Shown: positions 53,152 to 63,757, counted from the stretch's first letter. The stretch is DNA of 64,000 bases from JBIQJD01 sp044507695 (GCA_044507695.1 JBIQJD010000018.1:7561-71560), one strand, 5' to 3'. Notes: generated from the letters alone by a model not told the origin. Translations and numbers: made by a program.

Positions 53152-55788
53152 CTACCAGTTATATCTTAACATAAAATTAAACAACAACTCTTTGTAACTA
53201 AAGGAACCATCAGCCAGGTTCCAATAATTAATTTTTTCTATTCTCGTCTGCAAATTCAAATTCCACATAGAAATTGAATTATCAAAATAGAAACCGTTCT
53301 TTTTATTTAATTCACTTTCATTTGCAGTGTTAAATCCAAATGTATGAGTTAAAGGTTCAAAGAATACTGCGTTTATATTCAGATCAAAATTTGTAATTAA
53401 TGAATTCATCAACTGAGATTTTGCTTTTATAGAACCCCATGTTACTGCCAATGAAACAGGCATATCAAAACTGATTGCTTCAGTTACTGAAAATGAGTTT
53501 GTATTGAAATCTGAAATTCCCTGGAGTGTTTCAGCATCATTCCTTACAAAAGAAAGATTTGTAGTAAAATTAAATTGTTTAACAATAAAAGTATAACCTG
53601 CTGCCGCTGAAATCATTGTTGTTTTATTTTCAATTTTATTTGATTCAACTTGATCATTATTTTTTTGCAGATAAGGAGAATACGATATTTGAAGATAGGG
53701 AAGATCAGAAAAATTTAAACCTAATGTTATACCAAATGCAGTTATCGTTGTTCTAGAACGTTTCCACTCAATTAGATTATCATGTGAGTTTTTAAAAAAT
53801 GTACTGAATGAAAGATGGCGGTCAAAAAATTTCTGCTCAACTTTTGCATCAAAAGATAACTGATCATTTTTTAAGTTCGGCACACCTAAAGAAGTATAAC
53901 CGGGACCAATCATTTTTATTCCAAATGAAGTTCGAGTTTGAGATTGAGAATTGTTATAGGAAATTTTACCCGCATAGGAATAATCAAACGAAGTGCTGAT
54001 TTTTGGCGTTATCAAACCTTTTATCCATCCTGGCATTGCATCAATTTCAAGATCTGCATCGCGGGTATCACGGGTTAACACAGATGCATTGCCATAACCT
54101 TCAATTACTAACTTATCATCAAACAAAAATATTTTTGTTTCCGTACCTAAAACATAATTTGCTTTTGGCGGTGGTAAAGTGAATGTATTTTGATTGCCGG
54201 GAGATAATGCTGAATTCTCCGTTGAAGCTGAAACAGAGTTCTCGTCATCTTTTGCATATAGTCCGGTGAGAATAAAATTGGTTCCCTCCTTTTTGCCAAT
54301 TCCAATTCTACCGGCATAAAGATTTCTTCGATACGAAACATGCTCAATTGCGCGCTGGTTTTTAGATCCAGTAAAAGCGGCGTAAAAAATCCCGGGATTT
54401 ATTTCAGTATTGATCCCGGTTACTGGTACACCATTTAAAGTGAATTCCGAGTATGATGGATAAGTTGTTCCTATTCCCAAAGTATTTACAATAGAAATAA
54501 AATTTGCCCATCCCGGAATTTCATCTTCTGCCCGGGATTTAAGTGTTTCCTTGAAAGTATCAAAATCAATATTAAAGGAAAAACTATTTATGCTCTGCCG
54601 CTGATCATTCTGCATATTTGATAAAAGAAAATTTGCAGTGAAAGGAAGTCCATAAATTACAAGTGATGGATTAAGTTCTGCGGTAAAAACATTTTTAGGA
54701 AGTTCAGAAAAGGGAAGAGTTTTATAACCAGCATCAAAATTTAATTTAGCTTCACCTGAAAACACTAAAGGTTTAATTATGTTCTCATCTATATCTTCAT
54801 TATAAAATAAACCGCTAAGTTGTGAATTATCTATCGAAGCAACAAGCATATGTTTTTTTAAATAAGAAGCTGTTTCGGTTTTATCTTGATTTATAAATGA
54901 GGTTTCATTATTGTCAGAATTATATTCTGGATTATCCTGATAAGTAAATTCCCTGGCTTCACTTTCCGAAACTAAAATGTTATTTAAATAAGCTTTTACC
55001 TGCCAGGCATATCTTTTATTTTGAAATTTTCTTCCTCCAACCGGATATAAAAAAAGATTAGCATAAATATTTTGATTTTTATAAAAAGCCGGATTAGATA
55101 GCATTGCATCGTAAGCAGACTGATTGCCTAAAATTTCAGTTATTACTATTGAATAGCTTACAGTTACGCCCGGGGGTAAAGGAGAAGGAGGAAGCCAATT
55201 GAAAGTTATAAACGATCCTGAAACAATTTTTAGATCATCAATTAGATTTGAATCATCAATTATACCAGAAGAAAAATGAGTATTATTTTCCGGTTCAAGT
55301 AATTCAATTTGTGAAAGGTTTTGTGCCTGTGCCTGCACACATTGCATACCAATCTGCAGATTGGTTTCCACATTAATAACAGAAATACAAATCTCATAAT
55401 TTCCGGTTGGAACTGCATTAATATTTTGCACAACATCTGCATATTTATCATTGGTTACATTTATATGCATCGGCATAAGATAGTGTGTGCTTATAATTTT
55501 TGTTCCCGGAGGTAAAATAAATTCAGAAGTTGTCACTTCAACAATTTGGCCTTCTGATAATTCCGTTGCGGTTCCCTGAAGATAAACATTATAAGTCGTT
55601 GGCGTTGGATTTATCAGGGTAATTTTCCACATGTGCTCAAGTTTAAACTGAAATGGCGGCGGCTGTTTTAGCTGAACAATTATCTGTGCAGAAGTAGTTG
55701 ATCCGTTTCCTAAAAATACGCTCAGAATTATAATTAAAAATGTAAATCTATTTGCAAAATAGTGTGGAAGTAAAATTTTATTTAACAT
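53152..55788 (-). CDS. Outer-membrane-barrel-like protein of four-gene surface operon
   Basis: An 878- or 880-residue protein. The second Met (55788) has GGTGG at good distance; the first (55794) overlaps further upstream. Signal segment, then a N-terminal domain (IIVQLKQPPPFQFKLEHMWK, with PTGNYEICISVINVETNLQI) that parallels the 1785-residue neighbour. A module VSYSIVITEILGNQSAYDAM to RYAWQVKAY follows. Residues about 500-880 are alternating strands with turns (LSFSTFFKNSHDNLIEWKRS), ending LLFNFMLRYNW with the terminal aromatic of outer-membrane barrels. I infer a membrane anchor or pore for the operon. No sorting domain of the T9SS kind. Confidence 0.62.
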   Translation of the reverse strand: MLNKILLPHYFANRFTFLIIILSVFLGNGSTTSAQIIVQLKQPPPFQFKLEHMWKITLINPTPTTYNVYLQGTATELSEGQIVEVTTSEFILPPGTKIISTHYLMPMHINVTNDKYADVVQNINAVPTGNYEICISVINVETNLQIGMQCVQAQAQNLSQIELLEPENNTHFSSGIIDDSNLIDDLKIVSGSFITFNWLPPSPLPPGVTVSYSIVITEILGNQSAYDAMLSNPAFYKNQNIYANLFLYPVGGRKFQNKRYAWQVKAYLNNILVSESEAREFTYQDNPEYNSDNNETSFINQDKTETASYLKKHMLVASIDNSQLSGLFYNEDIDENIIKPLVFSGEAKLNFDAGYKTLPFSELPKNVFTAELNPSLVIYGLPFTANFLLSNMQNDQRQSINSFSFNIDFDTFKETLKSRAEDEIPGWANFISIVNTLGIGTTYPSYSEFTLNGVPVTGINTEINPGIFYAAFTGSKNQRAIEHVSYRRNLYAGRIGIGKKEGTNFILTGLYAKDDENSVSASTENSALSPGNQNTFTLPPPKANYVLGTETKIFLFDDKLVIEGYGNASVLTRDTRDADLEIDAMPGWIKGLITPKISTSFDYSYAGKISYNNSQSQTRTSFGIKMIGPGYTSLGVPNLKNDQLSFDAKVEQKFFDRHLSFSTFFKNSHDNLIEWKRSRTTITAFGITLGLNFSDLPYLQISYSPYLQKNNDQVESNKIENKTTMISAAAGYTFIVKQFNFTTNLSFVRNDAETLQGISDFNTNSFSVTEAISFDMPVSLAVTWGSIKAKSQLMNSLITNFDLNINAVFFEPLTHTFGFNTANESELNKKNGFYFDNSISMWNLNLQTRIEKINYWNLADGSFSYKELLFNFMLRYNW

Positions 55789-57949
55789 ATACATCCACCG
55801 GTTGGCTCATTTTTGATTCTCCGCCAAGTTTATCAAAAACTTTTATGCAATAAGTATATTTACCTTTTCCGTGAGATAATTTTGAATCAATAAAATTTCT
55901 TGATTCTGATTGGCTGACCGTTGCAAATCTTTGCGGAGGATTATTTTCAAACACACGGTAGATTACAAAATTTACATTTTCCAGATTTTCATAATCCCAT
56001 TTTAAAATTGAATTGCTTTTTTCTTCATCAAAAAGAACCGATAAATTTTTTACAACCGGAAGTACGCCTGTATAATATGGCCTGGCGTTTACGGGAAAAG
56101 ATAATTCAGATTTTAAACCTGAACTATCAACAGCAAGCAAAGCATATTCATACATTATATTTGGTTTCAAATTTAAATCAATGAAAATTGAATCAGCAGA
56201 ACCGAGTGTTGCCAGACTATCCCATTTTTCATTATTCATTATTCTGCGGAATGCAATGTGGTAAGAAATATCTTCACTCGTACTTGGCGCAAATAATAAA
56301 CTAACTGATTTATCAGTAACAGTAACATCAAGTATAACAGGTGTTACCGGCGCTATTATATCAGGTCTTTTAACTGCTATATATTCTGATAATTCTGATT
56401 CATTGTAACGGTTATCGAGCGCAGTTATGCAATAATAAACGTAAGGAGTTGTGGTTTCTAATGAAACCGTGTCTTTAAATTCTGTTATGCCTGTGTAGTC
56501 TAAAGAATCATTTCCAAAAGATTCAATGATTGATGAGAATTCATGCTCAGGAGAATTTGACCTTAATATTCTGTAACCCATTAAATCTTTTTCAGTGTTG
56601 GGATTTATAACCAAAGCAACAACGCCAGTTGAATCCATTACGCCGCTAACCCACACAGGTTTAGCCGGAGGAATTGAATCATTCAGAGCAGTAAATACAG
56701 GATAAGACTGGCTTATATTTCCGGCAGTATCAATTGCTTCAACTAAATAAAAATTATTTCCGCCCCGTATAAAATTCGTATCAATATATTCTCTTGAATC
56801 GGGCGGCAGCAGATTAGTTATATACTTAAATTCACCATAAACGGAAGTATCATGCCCAACATAAAATCCTTTTAAATCTTTTGCAGGATTAGAATTCATC
56901 ATCCATTTTATTTTAATTTCATTATCAGAAATATGATCAGGCTGAGGAACAAAAGGCTGTTCCGGCGGAGTACGGTCTCTGCCCATTGCTTTTATTTCAC
57001 CAACCAAAACTTCATCAGCAAAAGTAGTTGATCCGTAAACTCTGTATACATACGGCTTATAATTTATTATTAAAGTATCCAGATAACCTTCAGTAGAATC
57101 ATTAACTACATTGCTTTTAAAAGTTAATAATGGTGTTTTGGTAAGTTTATGAAATGTTTTTCCTTCATCATCAGAACGTACAACATTGTAAAACATCAGA
57201 TTGTTGTTGGATTTCCAATTAATACCGATGCTTCCTTCATTTTCTGCAGAGGTTAAAATTTGTTTTGCAAAATCCGGATTATATGGTTCAGCTTTTGCTT
57301 CAATTAATCCCGGCTCAATAATATAAACAGGAGAATTAAATGCCGGCGAGATTTTGTAAACAAACTTTTCTCCCGGCTTTACATCTTTATCTACATATCT
57401 CAAACCAAGCCCCTCAGCAGCGCCTGTACTTGCATTTGCAGATAAAACTGCAAATAGAACCTGCCAGTTTAATTTGCTCTTTCTGTCTTTTATATCCTGT
57501 ATTTCGTTTCCTGAACTTTCGAGTGTAATATTATCAGTTTCTTCTTCAGAAGAACCAAATATGTACGCAAAATTATCATAATCAATTTCAGTTGTGTCAA
57601 TTTCGGCTCTTGAAATAAAATATTCTTCCCATTGTTCATCTGTCCAGGGTTTAAAAATGCCTTCCTTTACAGATTTAAAACTGCCGTAAGTACCATCCTG
57701 TAAAACCGAAGCACGTTCAAGAATAAAACCGCCGTTCTTAAACAACTTCCATATTGCAGGTTTAGAAACAGCCCATCTTATAATTATTGAATCGGAGTAT
57801 GATCTGGCGGCAATTCCAATTTTATAATGCAATCCTTCATTCAATTCCTCCATGCTAACGCTGTCTTTCTCAATTATAGCAGTATCGTTTTGTGAAAAAG
57901 AAATGGTTTTAATAAAAATTATCAGCAAAATTATATTTATTAATTTCAT
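55778..57949 (-). CDS. Exported multi-Fn3 protein of four-gene surface operon
   Basis: A 723-residue secreted protein. Signal peptide (about 1-19, ending SFSQ), then about six fibronectin-III-like domains. The clearest are DRTPPEQPFVPQPDHISDNE, SIPPAKPVWVSGVMDSTGVV and IIAPVTPVILDVTVTDKSVS with the usual YRILRS/YHIAFRR strands; others occur near residues 40, 235 and 630. It ends KMSQPVDVYVK without a barrel or T9SS sorting signal. Fn3 arrays usually mediate adhesion or act as spacers. It begins one base after the stop of the 1785-residue gene and overlaps the next by 11-17 bases, so the three are coupled. Function unknown. Confidence 0.7.
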   Translation of the reverse strand: MKLINIILLIIFIKTISFSQNDTAIIEKDSVSMEELNEGLHYKIGIAARSYSDSIIIRWAVSKPAIWKLFKNGGFILERASVLQDGTYGSFKSVKEGIFKPWTDEQWEEYFISRAEIDTTEIDYDNFAYIFGSSEEETDNITLESSGNEIQDIKDRKSKLNWQVLFAVLSANASTGAAEGLGLRYVDKDVKPGEKFVYKISPAFNSPVYIIEPGLIEAKAEPYNPDFAKQILTSAENEGSIGINWKSNNNLMFYNVVRSDDEGKTFHKLTKTPLLTFKSNVVNDSTEGYLDTLIINYKPYVYRVYGSTTFADEVLVGEIKAMGRDRTPPEQPFVPQPDHISDNEIKIKWMMNSNPAKDLKGFYVGHDTSVYGEFKYITNLLPPDSREYIDTNFIRGGNNFYLVEAIDTAGNISQSYPVFTALNDSIPPAKPVWVSGVMDSTGVVALVINPNTEKDLMGYRILRSNSPEHEFSSIIESFGNDSLDYTGITEFKDTVSLETTTPYVYYCITALDNRYNESELSEYIAVKRPDIIAPVTPVILDVTVTDKSVSLLFAPSTSEDISYHIAFRRIMNNEKWDSLATLGSADSIFIDLNLKPNIMYEYALLAVDSSGLKSELSFPVNARPYYTGVLPVVKNLSVLFDEEKSNSILKWDYENLENVNFVIYRVFENNPPQRFATVSQSESRNFIDSKLSHGKGKYTYCIKVFDKLGGESKMSQPVDVYVK

Positions 57950-57950
57950 T

Positions 57951-60900
57951 TTATCTTCTCTGTGGATTTGTTGGGTGCAGGTTTATTTGCTGCAGATTAT
58001 TTATTGAGTTTGTATTAGCGTTTGAATTAAGCCGCATTTGGTAATTGTTTGACGCCTGCTGATTTCCGGTTGATGGCTCTAATTTTCCCGTGCTGAAAAC
58101 TGCTACACGGCTTTCAAAAATAAAACTGCCGTTTTTAGATTTTGCTTTTTGCCAAACATCTCCTGTCAGTGTCCATAATTCAGCGGTTAAAGTAAATCTA
58201 TACCGTGTTGTGTCTTCAAGATTTCTGCTGCCGTTTAAATGAATATTTGAATTGTTGCGTTGAATATAATATCCATATTGCCCAATAGAGTTCGGTGCCG
58301 GTGTTCTTAATAAAATAATAAGATTTTGTACAGAGCTTGAAGAATATTGCTGAGCTAAGCTTGTTGGGTTATTTGAAGCAAAATTATTTGCGGATAAATT
58401 ATTAGAATTTAAGTTGGTTGAAAGCTGGTTATTAGATATCTGATTAAACGATGTAATTGTTTGAAAATTTGAACCATTCAGTGCAGTATTTAATGTGCTT
58501 GTCTGCTGATTGACTTGTGTGTTTGAATTTATAGCCAGTCCGGAATTCATAGGCGCAGCTCCTAATACAACTAAGGAAGCAGAATATCTTACCTGAAAAG
58601 TTTTATTAATTATCGAGCCGTCTGTTTGTCTTTCCTGAACATCAAAAACTTCATTAGGCGTAAAGCCAAGAGTAGCACCAATTTTATTTGCAGGATCAAA
58701 TCTCTCAGAAGATGGAGGAGTATCAATATTGATTATCATATCACCAATTTGCTGAGTTGCATCCTCTTGAGCGTATGTTTGATTATCCGGAAGCGGGCTG
58801 GGTGTACATGGCACTCCATAGCTTAGATCAACATCATCAGACCAATCAATTAATTTTAAAATGCTTACGGAAACTCTTGCCTGTCCTGTAACCCAAACAG
58901 GGTTTGGAAATCCTGCCTGAACCCATAGGCCTGCTTTGATATCAATAAACGGATAAACACAAACACCTGAGGAGCCGCAGCAGACTAAACAGACACCTGA
59001 TTTTTTGGGAACAGTAACGTTTACAAAACCGCGAAACCATGCAGCAACTCCGCCTTGTGCGTACCAATTTCTAAAACCAATGGGAGTAGTGCTGCCGCAA
59101 ACAGTCGCTTCGGGATATTGAAGCAAAGACAAATTAACTTCAAAACCACCGTTTGCTCCATAATTAAGATAAACATTACCTCTTGGGAGCGAAGCAATTA
59201 TTTTAGATTTTGAATTAGGAAAATTTACTCCAACCCCGAATGAAAATCCTTTTCCTGTTGATGACTGAGATGGAATTGTTGTTGAAGGATTTGAATAAGA
59301 CATCCCTACACTATTTAATTCTGTAACTGTGGCCGGCTGAAATCCAGTTCGTACAAATTGCCCTATATCATTACCCACTAAAATGTATTCCCACGCAGTA
59401 GCTCCCAAAACTTTTACTTTATTTGTTTGATAGGGAGTTCCACAAATAAAATACCATTTACTGTTTTTTCCGTTTATATAAAGAGATAAACTCACACGGT
59501 CATTCTGATTTCCGATTCCAACAGTAGTTATGGGATTCCGGTTTATTAGAACAGAGGATTGAAGTGTAAACACTTTTGTTGGCGGAACATACTGCACGTT
59601 TGCATTTCCCAAAATTGTTGCTTCGCTTCTGTTAGTTAAATCTGTAAGGCACCAAAAATCAAAATTAAATTCTATCTTATTAAGTCCCCCCGTATTCTGG
59701 TTAAACTCCCCACTCAATGAAGCATCACTATTAAAAGCTTTAGGCTCAGGATAGGTGCCGATTACTGCAAGTATTTTTAATCCCAGGCCGGTATTTTTAT
59801 CCGGAGTGAAAGTTGCACCTGAGTTTGTTTGGCTGCTTGTCTGCGTTGCATTTTGAACGCTTGCTAAATCTAGCGGAGGAACAGCGCTTACAGTCATATG
59901 TTTCCAGATGCCGGCGCCAAAACCGTAAAATGCAAGACCTGACATAAATGGAATTGCTGCAGTTTTAGGAAGGATTATTTTTGCATCAACATACCAGTAT
60001 CTGAAAAAGTTATTTCCATTTTGATGATTTGTTGAACCCATTATCAGGGTGGAAGAAATCGCGCTCTTTATAGAATTTATTGTGGCTTGTACTGTTCCTT
60101 TAAATCCATTTCCTTCAACCGGGCTTCCATTAAAGAAAGCAATTTTGCCATCTAATTTAACAGCAGATAAATTTGCAAATATTTTAATCGTATCTATATC
60201 CACCTCAACAAACTTCGGTTCAAATTTTCCGGTAGAAGGATTTTTATCTATTGCACCAACCACAGAAAGAGCAGATGATCCGCCGATTTTATCATCAAGA
60301 TTTACAACTACAGAAAATGAGAGTGCGCCTCTGAGAACTTCATTCCCTTGATTTGGTTTCATCCCAAAATCAACATTCTCAATACTAACCGGAAAGTTTG
60401 CAAAAGATTTTTGCGGGCTTGCAAAGCTCCATGTACCTTTGTTAAAAGTAAAATTATTGTTCGTGCTGGCGCTGTTATAACTTAATCCAACATTTTGAAA
60501 CCCCATTTTCATTTTAACATTTTTTACTGGACCGATATTAATATTTGCCCATTCAAAATCACCGTTAAGTTTAATATCAAAACTGGCGCTGTCATTTATA
60601 GTAAGATTAAAAGAAGAAGTATTAGCCAAGACTAATTTTGCATCAGAAAAAAACTTTGCATTTATTGGTCCCTGCGGCTGAATAGTAAATTGATAGCCAT
60701 TGCCATCAGCAAAAGTTGCTTTGAAGGGAAGGGAATTAGATGCGTTGATTTCAGAAACCGGAAGAACAATTTTACCGCGCAAATATGCGTTTGTTATTGA
60801 ACTGCAAATAACTTCAAGCTTAAGTGTATCTAAGCTGGCGCCAAGACCTGATATATTTCCGTTTGGAAACGTAAAAATATCTTTTGCGGTGATCTTTCCT

Positions 60901-63308
60901 GTTAATCCCTGCTTATTAATAATCAAATTATCAATATTAACTGTAATATTTTGATTAGATGTTTTGAAATTATCAGGGAATTTTATCTTAGCTGCTTTAA
61001 TAAAGAAGCCGGTAAAATCTACTCCGGTTACTCCATCAGGATAATTTGCCGGAAAAACAATGTTATCAGGATTTCTTACAATTGAATGATCATAATAAAA
61101 TGAAGTTACCTGGAGTTCCATTCCCTGCGTTCCGGAGATTGTAGTGTTTGGAAGATTTGCTTCAACGATCCAATCATCCCAATTAACAATATTGGTTTTA
61201 ATATTGCACTTTGCTTTATTGGTTCCATTGTCAGGAATGGGCTTCAACCAGCTTCTGGGAAAGAGCACATCAAGATCAACATTTAATTCACGGAAACCTT
61301 CACAATCCCATGATATAAAAGTGCCGTCAGAATCCGATTGTTCTTTTTTAAAAACAACACTGTAAGAATCACCATTAGGAATATTTCCGGTAAAAGTAAC
61401 ATTGTCAATCAAGCCAAGCCTGCCGGATTGTACTGAAGGACCACCGGTTGAAAAAATTATATCTGATCCTTTAAATCCAACGCTGTCATTATATTCATCA
61501 ACAGGAAAAATTGCTACACAGTTTAATTTTGCTTCTGTCGGATCAAACTTCATTTCAGAAATTGCAATCGTATAACCTTGTGCATTATTAATTCCCAAAG
61601 GAAGTTTTAACGGAGTGTTTGTGTTATCCTGTATCATCTGGTTTAAATCAAAATCTTTTACAAGCTTATTTGTAACGGGATAACTATTTAATGTATTGTG
61701 AAGCCAGTTATCTAATTTTTTAACTGTTGAAGTTGTCCAGTTAAATGATCCTGCACCGTTAATAAGCCATTGCTGCGGCCATGTTTCGGGTGATTGATCT
61801 ATCTGGGAAATTACAGAGCCGCTGAATAATTCATCAGCAGTATTTACTTTAATATTTTTAAACTCAACTGCTATCGGGGTTTTCAACCATGAAACAACAA
61901 TTGATCCTGTTCCGGTCAAAGCTGTGCTGCTTCCGGAAGCAGTTAGAATCTTCATTGTAAAATGTCCAACCTTTATATATTCATTCTCAAAATCAGATGC
62001 GCTTTTTGAAGATGGAATTTGATTTGTTACAACCGCAGGATTTTGAGATGCCTGACAGCTTGAAGGCGGAAGCTGTGGATTATTTATTGATGACGAATCA
62101 TCCTGTTGTCCCGATTGATTGCCGCTGGTTATTGATAAGCTTTTTTGGACACCGCCTCCCGAATCAGCACTAAAGTTTCTCGTTTCACTGGCAGAAATTT
62201 CCTCCCCGTTATGAAGTGCATAAACCTGCCAGGCGTATTTTTTCCCTTTAATAAATTTGGGCGCAGACGAAGGATACTCAATACTAGGCCATGATATACT
62301 ATCCTTCTCAAAAAACGGCTTGTTTCCTTTTAAGGCATTTTCAGGTGATTGATCGCCGATCACCTCAACTATTTTCAAGCGATAACTGGTAATAATTATA
62401 TCTTCAATTTTATATCCTCTTGCCTGCCCGGATGGAGAAGAAGATTGCCATGAAAAAGTTAAAGATCGTCCGGTTTGAACAGATTCTCGATCAGCCGGAG
62501 ATAATAATTTTATTGTAGGAGGAGCGTTAACAGGTGTAACTACTGTAAATGAGAAAGTTTCGCTTGTACCGTTATTTTCACCAATTGGTTTTCCATCTCT
62601 GCCAATTGCTTGAATATTCCATGCATATTTTTTGTTTGGGTTAAACTTTCTGGCTGATAAAGGATATTGAAACATCGATAATCTGATCTCTTCTTTTTCA
62701 AAGAATGGTTTGTTCTTCAATATTGCTTCTTCCGGAGATTGATTGCCGAGTATCTCAACTATTTTTAGTTTATAAATTTGTTCTGAGGCAGCGGGCGATG
62801 AAAGCCATGTAAATACCGGCAATTGTTTCTCATTGATTGTTTCTTCATCATTAGGAGAAAGGAGAGTGAGTGAAGAAAAGATTTCTACTCTTTGATCAAT
62901 ACAGTCACTTCCTAATTCTTCCCCGGAAGTATTTTTCACCGTTATACAAATTTTGTAATCACCTGATGGAGCGTTTCCTGTGCGTGTAAAAGCCTCACGC
63001 CATTTACCGGATTTAAAATTTACCTGTCCGGATTTAACATCATCATAAGTTATAATTTTATTTCCCGGTGGAATTTTTAATGTTCTGGAATTTCCGTTTA
63101 CGATTATTCCATCGCTTGATTCTTCAAGCGTACCATAAATTATAACATCTAATGCAGCTCTGCTTGGATTAAAAATATTAACCTTCCAAATATCAGAGGC
63201 ACGCAATTGGTTTGGCGGCGGCTGGGTTAATTTTACCTGAACATTTACCTGTGCAAAAGCAATCCGGCAATAAAATAATATTAGTGAAAGTAAAAAAAGT
63301 TTTTTCAT
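57951..63308 (-). CDS. Giant exported protein (1785 aa) of four-gene surface operon
   Basis: A 1785-residue exported protein. Signal peptide (about 1-19, ending AFAQ), an N-terminal beta domain (VNVQVKLTQPPPNQLRASDI to SGDYKICITVKNTSGEELGS) with a Cys pair, and two copies of a module YKLKIVEILGNQSPEEAILK to KKYAWNIQAI (residues about 165-235 and 305-370). A long beta-rich middle (about 430-1500) repeats TFxGNIPNG- and VNxDxLxI-like strands. A Cys cluster (GVCLVCCGSSGVCVYPFIDI) is followed by a low-complexity Asn/Ser-rich tail. The overall layout recalls large Bacteroidota surface proteins, possibly TANFOR-domain types, but I cannot assign it. It overlaps the 80-residue gene by 4 bases. Confidence 0.75.
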   Translation of the reverse strand: MKKLFLLSLILFYCRIAFAQVNVQVKLTQPPPNQLRASDIWKVNIFNPSRAALDVIIYGTLEESSDGIIVNGNSRTLKIPPGNKIITYDDVKSGQVNFKSGKWREAFTRTGNAPSGDYKICITVKNTSGEELGSDCIDQRVEIFSSLTLLSPNDEETINEKQLPVFTWLSSPAASEQIYKLKIVEILGNQSPEEAILKNKPFFEKEEIRLSMFQYPLSARKFNPNKKYAWNIQAIGRDGKPIGENNGTSETFSFTVVTPVNAPPTIKLLSPADRESVQTGRSLTFSWQSSSPSGQARGYKIEDIIITSYRLKIVEVIGDQSPENALKGNKPFFEKDSISWPSIEYPSSAPKFIKGKKYAWQVYALHNGEEISASETRNFSADSGGGVQKSLSITSGNQSGQQDDSSSINNPQLPPSSCQASQNPAVVTNQIPSSKSASDFENEYIKVGHFTMKILTASGSSTALTGTGSIVVSWLKTPIAVEFKNIKVNTADELFSGSVISQIDQSPETWPQQWLINGAGSFNWTTSTVKKLDNWLHNTLNSYPVTNKLVKDFDLNQMIQDNTNTPLKLPLGINNAQGYTIAISEMKFDPTEAKLNCVAIFPVDEYNDSVGFKGSDIIFSTGGPSVQSGRLGLIDNVTFTGNIPNGDSYSVVFKKEQSDSDGTFISWDCEGFRELNVDLDVLFPRSWLKPIPDNGTNKAKCNIKTNIVNWDDWIVEANLPNTTISGTQGMELQVTSFYYDHSIVRNPDNIVFPANYPDGVTGVDFTGFFIKAAKIKFPDNFKTSNQNITVNIDNLIINKQGLTGKITAKDIFTFPNGNISGLGASLDTLKLEVICSSITNAYLRGKIVLPVSEINASNSLPFKATFADGNGYQFTIQPQGPINAKFFSDAKLVLANTSSFNLTINDSASFDIKLNGDFEWANINIGPVKNVKMKMGFQNVGLSYNSASTNNNFTFNKGTWSFASPQKSFANFPVSIENVDFGMKPNQGNEVLRGALSFSVVVNLDDKIGGSSALSVVGAIDKNPSTGKFEPKFVEVDIDTIKIFANLSAVKLDGKIAFFNGSPVEGNGFKGTVQATINSIKSAISSTLIMGSTNHQNGNNFFRYWYVDAKIILPKTAAIPFMSGLAFYGFGAGIWKHMTVSAVPPLDLASVQNATQTSSQTNSGATFTPDKNTGLGLKILAVIGTYPEPKAFNSDASLSGEFNQNTGGLNKIEFNFDFWCLTDLTNRSEATILGNANVQYVPPTKVFTLQSSVLINRNPITTVGIGNQNDRVSLSLYINGKNSKWYFICGTPYQTNKVKVLGATAWEYILVGNDIGQFVRTGFQPATVTELNSVGMSYSNPSTTIPSQSSTGKGFSFGVGVNFPNSKSKIIASLPRGNVYLNYGANGGFEVNLSLLQYPEATVCGSTTPIGFRNWYAQGGVAAWFRGFVNVTVPKKSGVCLVCCGSSGVCVYPFIDIKAGLWVQAGFPNPVWVTGQARVSVSILKLIDWSDDVDLSYGVPCTPSPLPDNQTYAQEDATQQIGDMIINIDTPPSSERFDPANKIGATLGFTPNEVFDVQERQTDGSIINKTFQVRYSASLVVLGAAPMNSGLAINSNTQVNQQTSTLNTALNGSNFQTITSFNQISNNQLSTNLNSNNLSANNFASNNPTSLAQQYSSSSVQNLIILLRTPAPNSIGQYGYYIQRNNSNIHLNGSRNLEDTTRYRFTLTAELWTLTGDVWQKAKSKNGSFIFESRVAVFSTGKLEPSTGNQQASNNYQMRLNSNANTNSINNLQQINLHPTNPQRR

Positions 63309-63547
63309 AATCTGCCATTTTTAATTTTTATTACATTATTATTCTTCAATCTGTTTAATGATGATCTTAATTTTTCAAGCTTATCTTTAGGTATGTTCGG
63401 ATCATTTTCCATTAAAGAAATTATTTCTTCCATAGAAATAAATTCTTTCTCAGTTGGGACATCGGCCCGCTTTTTTATTATAAATAGAGGGACTGAGTTC
63501 TTCTTTTTTTTTACAAAAAATGATTTGAGATTTTTTAATATGGTCAA
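63305..63547 (-). CDS. Small protein leading the surface operon
   Basis: An 80-residue, lysine-rich, non-exported protein: SFFVKKKKNSVPLFIIKKRA, then EEIISLMENDPNIPKDKLEK and LRSSLNRLKNNNVIKIKNGR. It has no signal peptide or membrane helix. The start is TTG (63547), with no good ATG before residue 39, so the start is uncertain. Its stop overlaps the start of the giant gene (ATGA), a sign of translational coupling. The acidic-basic helical C-terminal half resembles small regulatory or scaffold proteins, but no family is recognised. Confidence 0.5.
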   Translation of the reverse strand: MTILKNLKSFFVKKKKNSVPLFIIKKRADVPTEKEFISMEEIISLMENDPNIPKDKLEKLRSSLNRLKNNNVIKIKNGRL

Positions 63548-63675
63548 TTGGTTTCGTAATCAGTTGATACGAACATATTATTACATAGAAAGTGGATCAA
63601 CAGCCAATGAGTGAAAGGCAGTTTTAATTTTACAAAAGGTATAAATTTAAAATTAATCGGTGGAATTAAACCGTT

Positions 63676-63700
63676 GTAGCCTCAGGCTTTATGCCTGAGG
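63676..63700 (+). repeat. REP-type hairpin with 5' GTAG
   Basis: GTAG (63676-63679) followed at once by CCTCAGGC / GCCTGAGG arms (8 bp, loop TTTAT). GTAG next to a short hairpin is the form recognised by REP-associated tyrosine transposases, and such a gene lies 58 bases to the right. One copy only in this window. Confidence 0.65.
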
Positions 63701-63757
63701 AAATTGGGGGAATTTTAAAATTACAATTGTTACAAATGCCAAAAACATTCTCAAAAA

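Noticed and set aside
63676..63700. CRISPR repeat unit
   Set aside because: Only a single copy is present, with no regular spacers and no cas genes.
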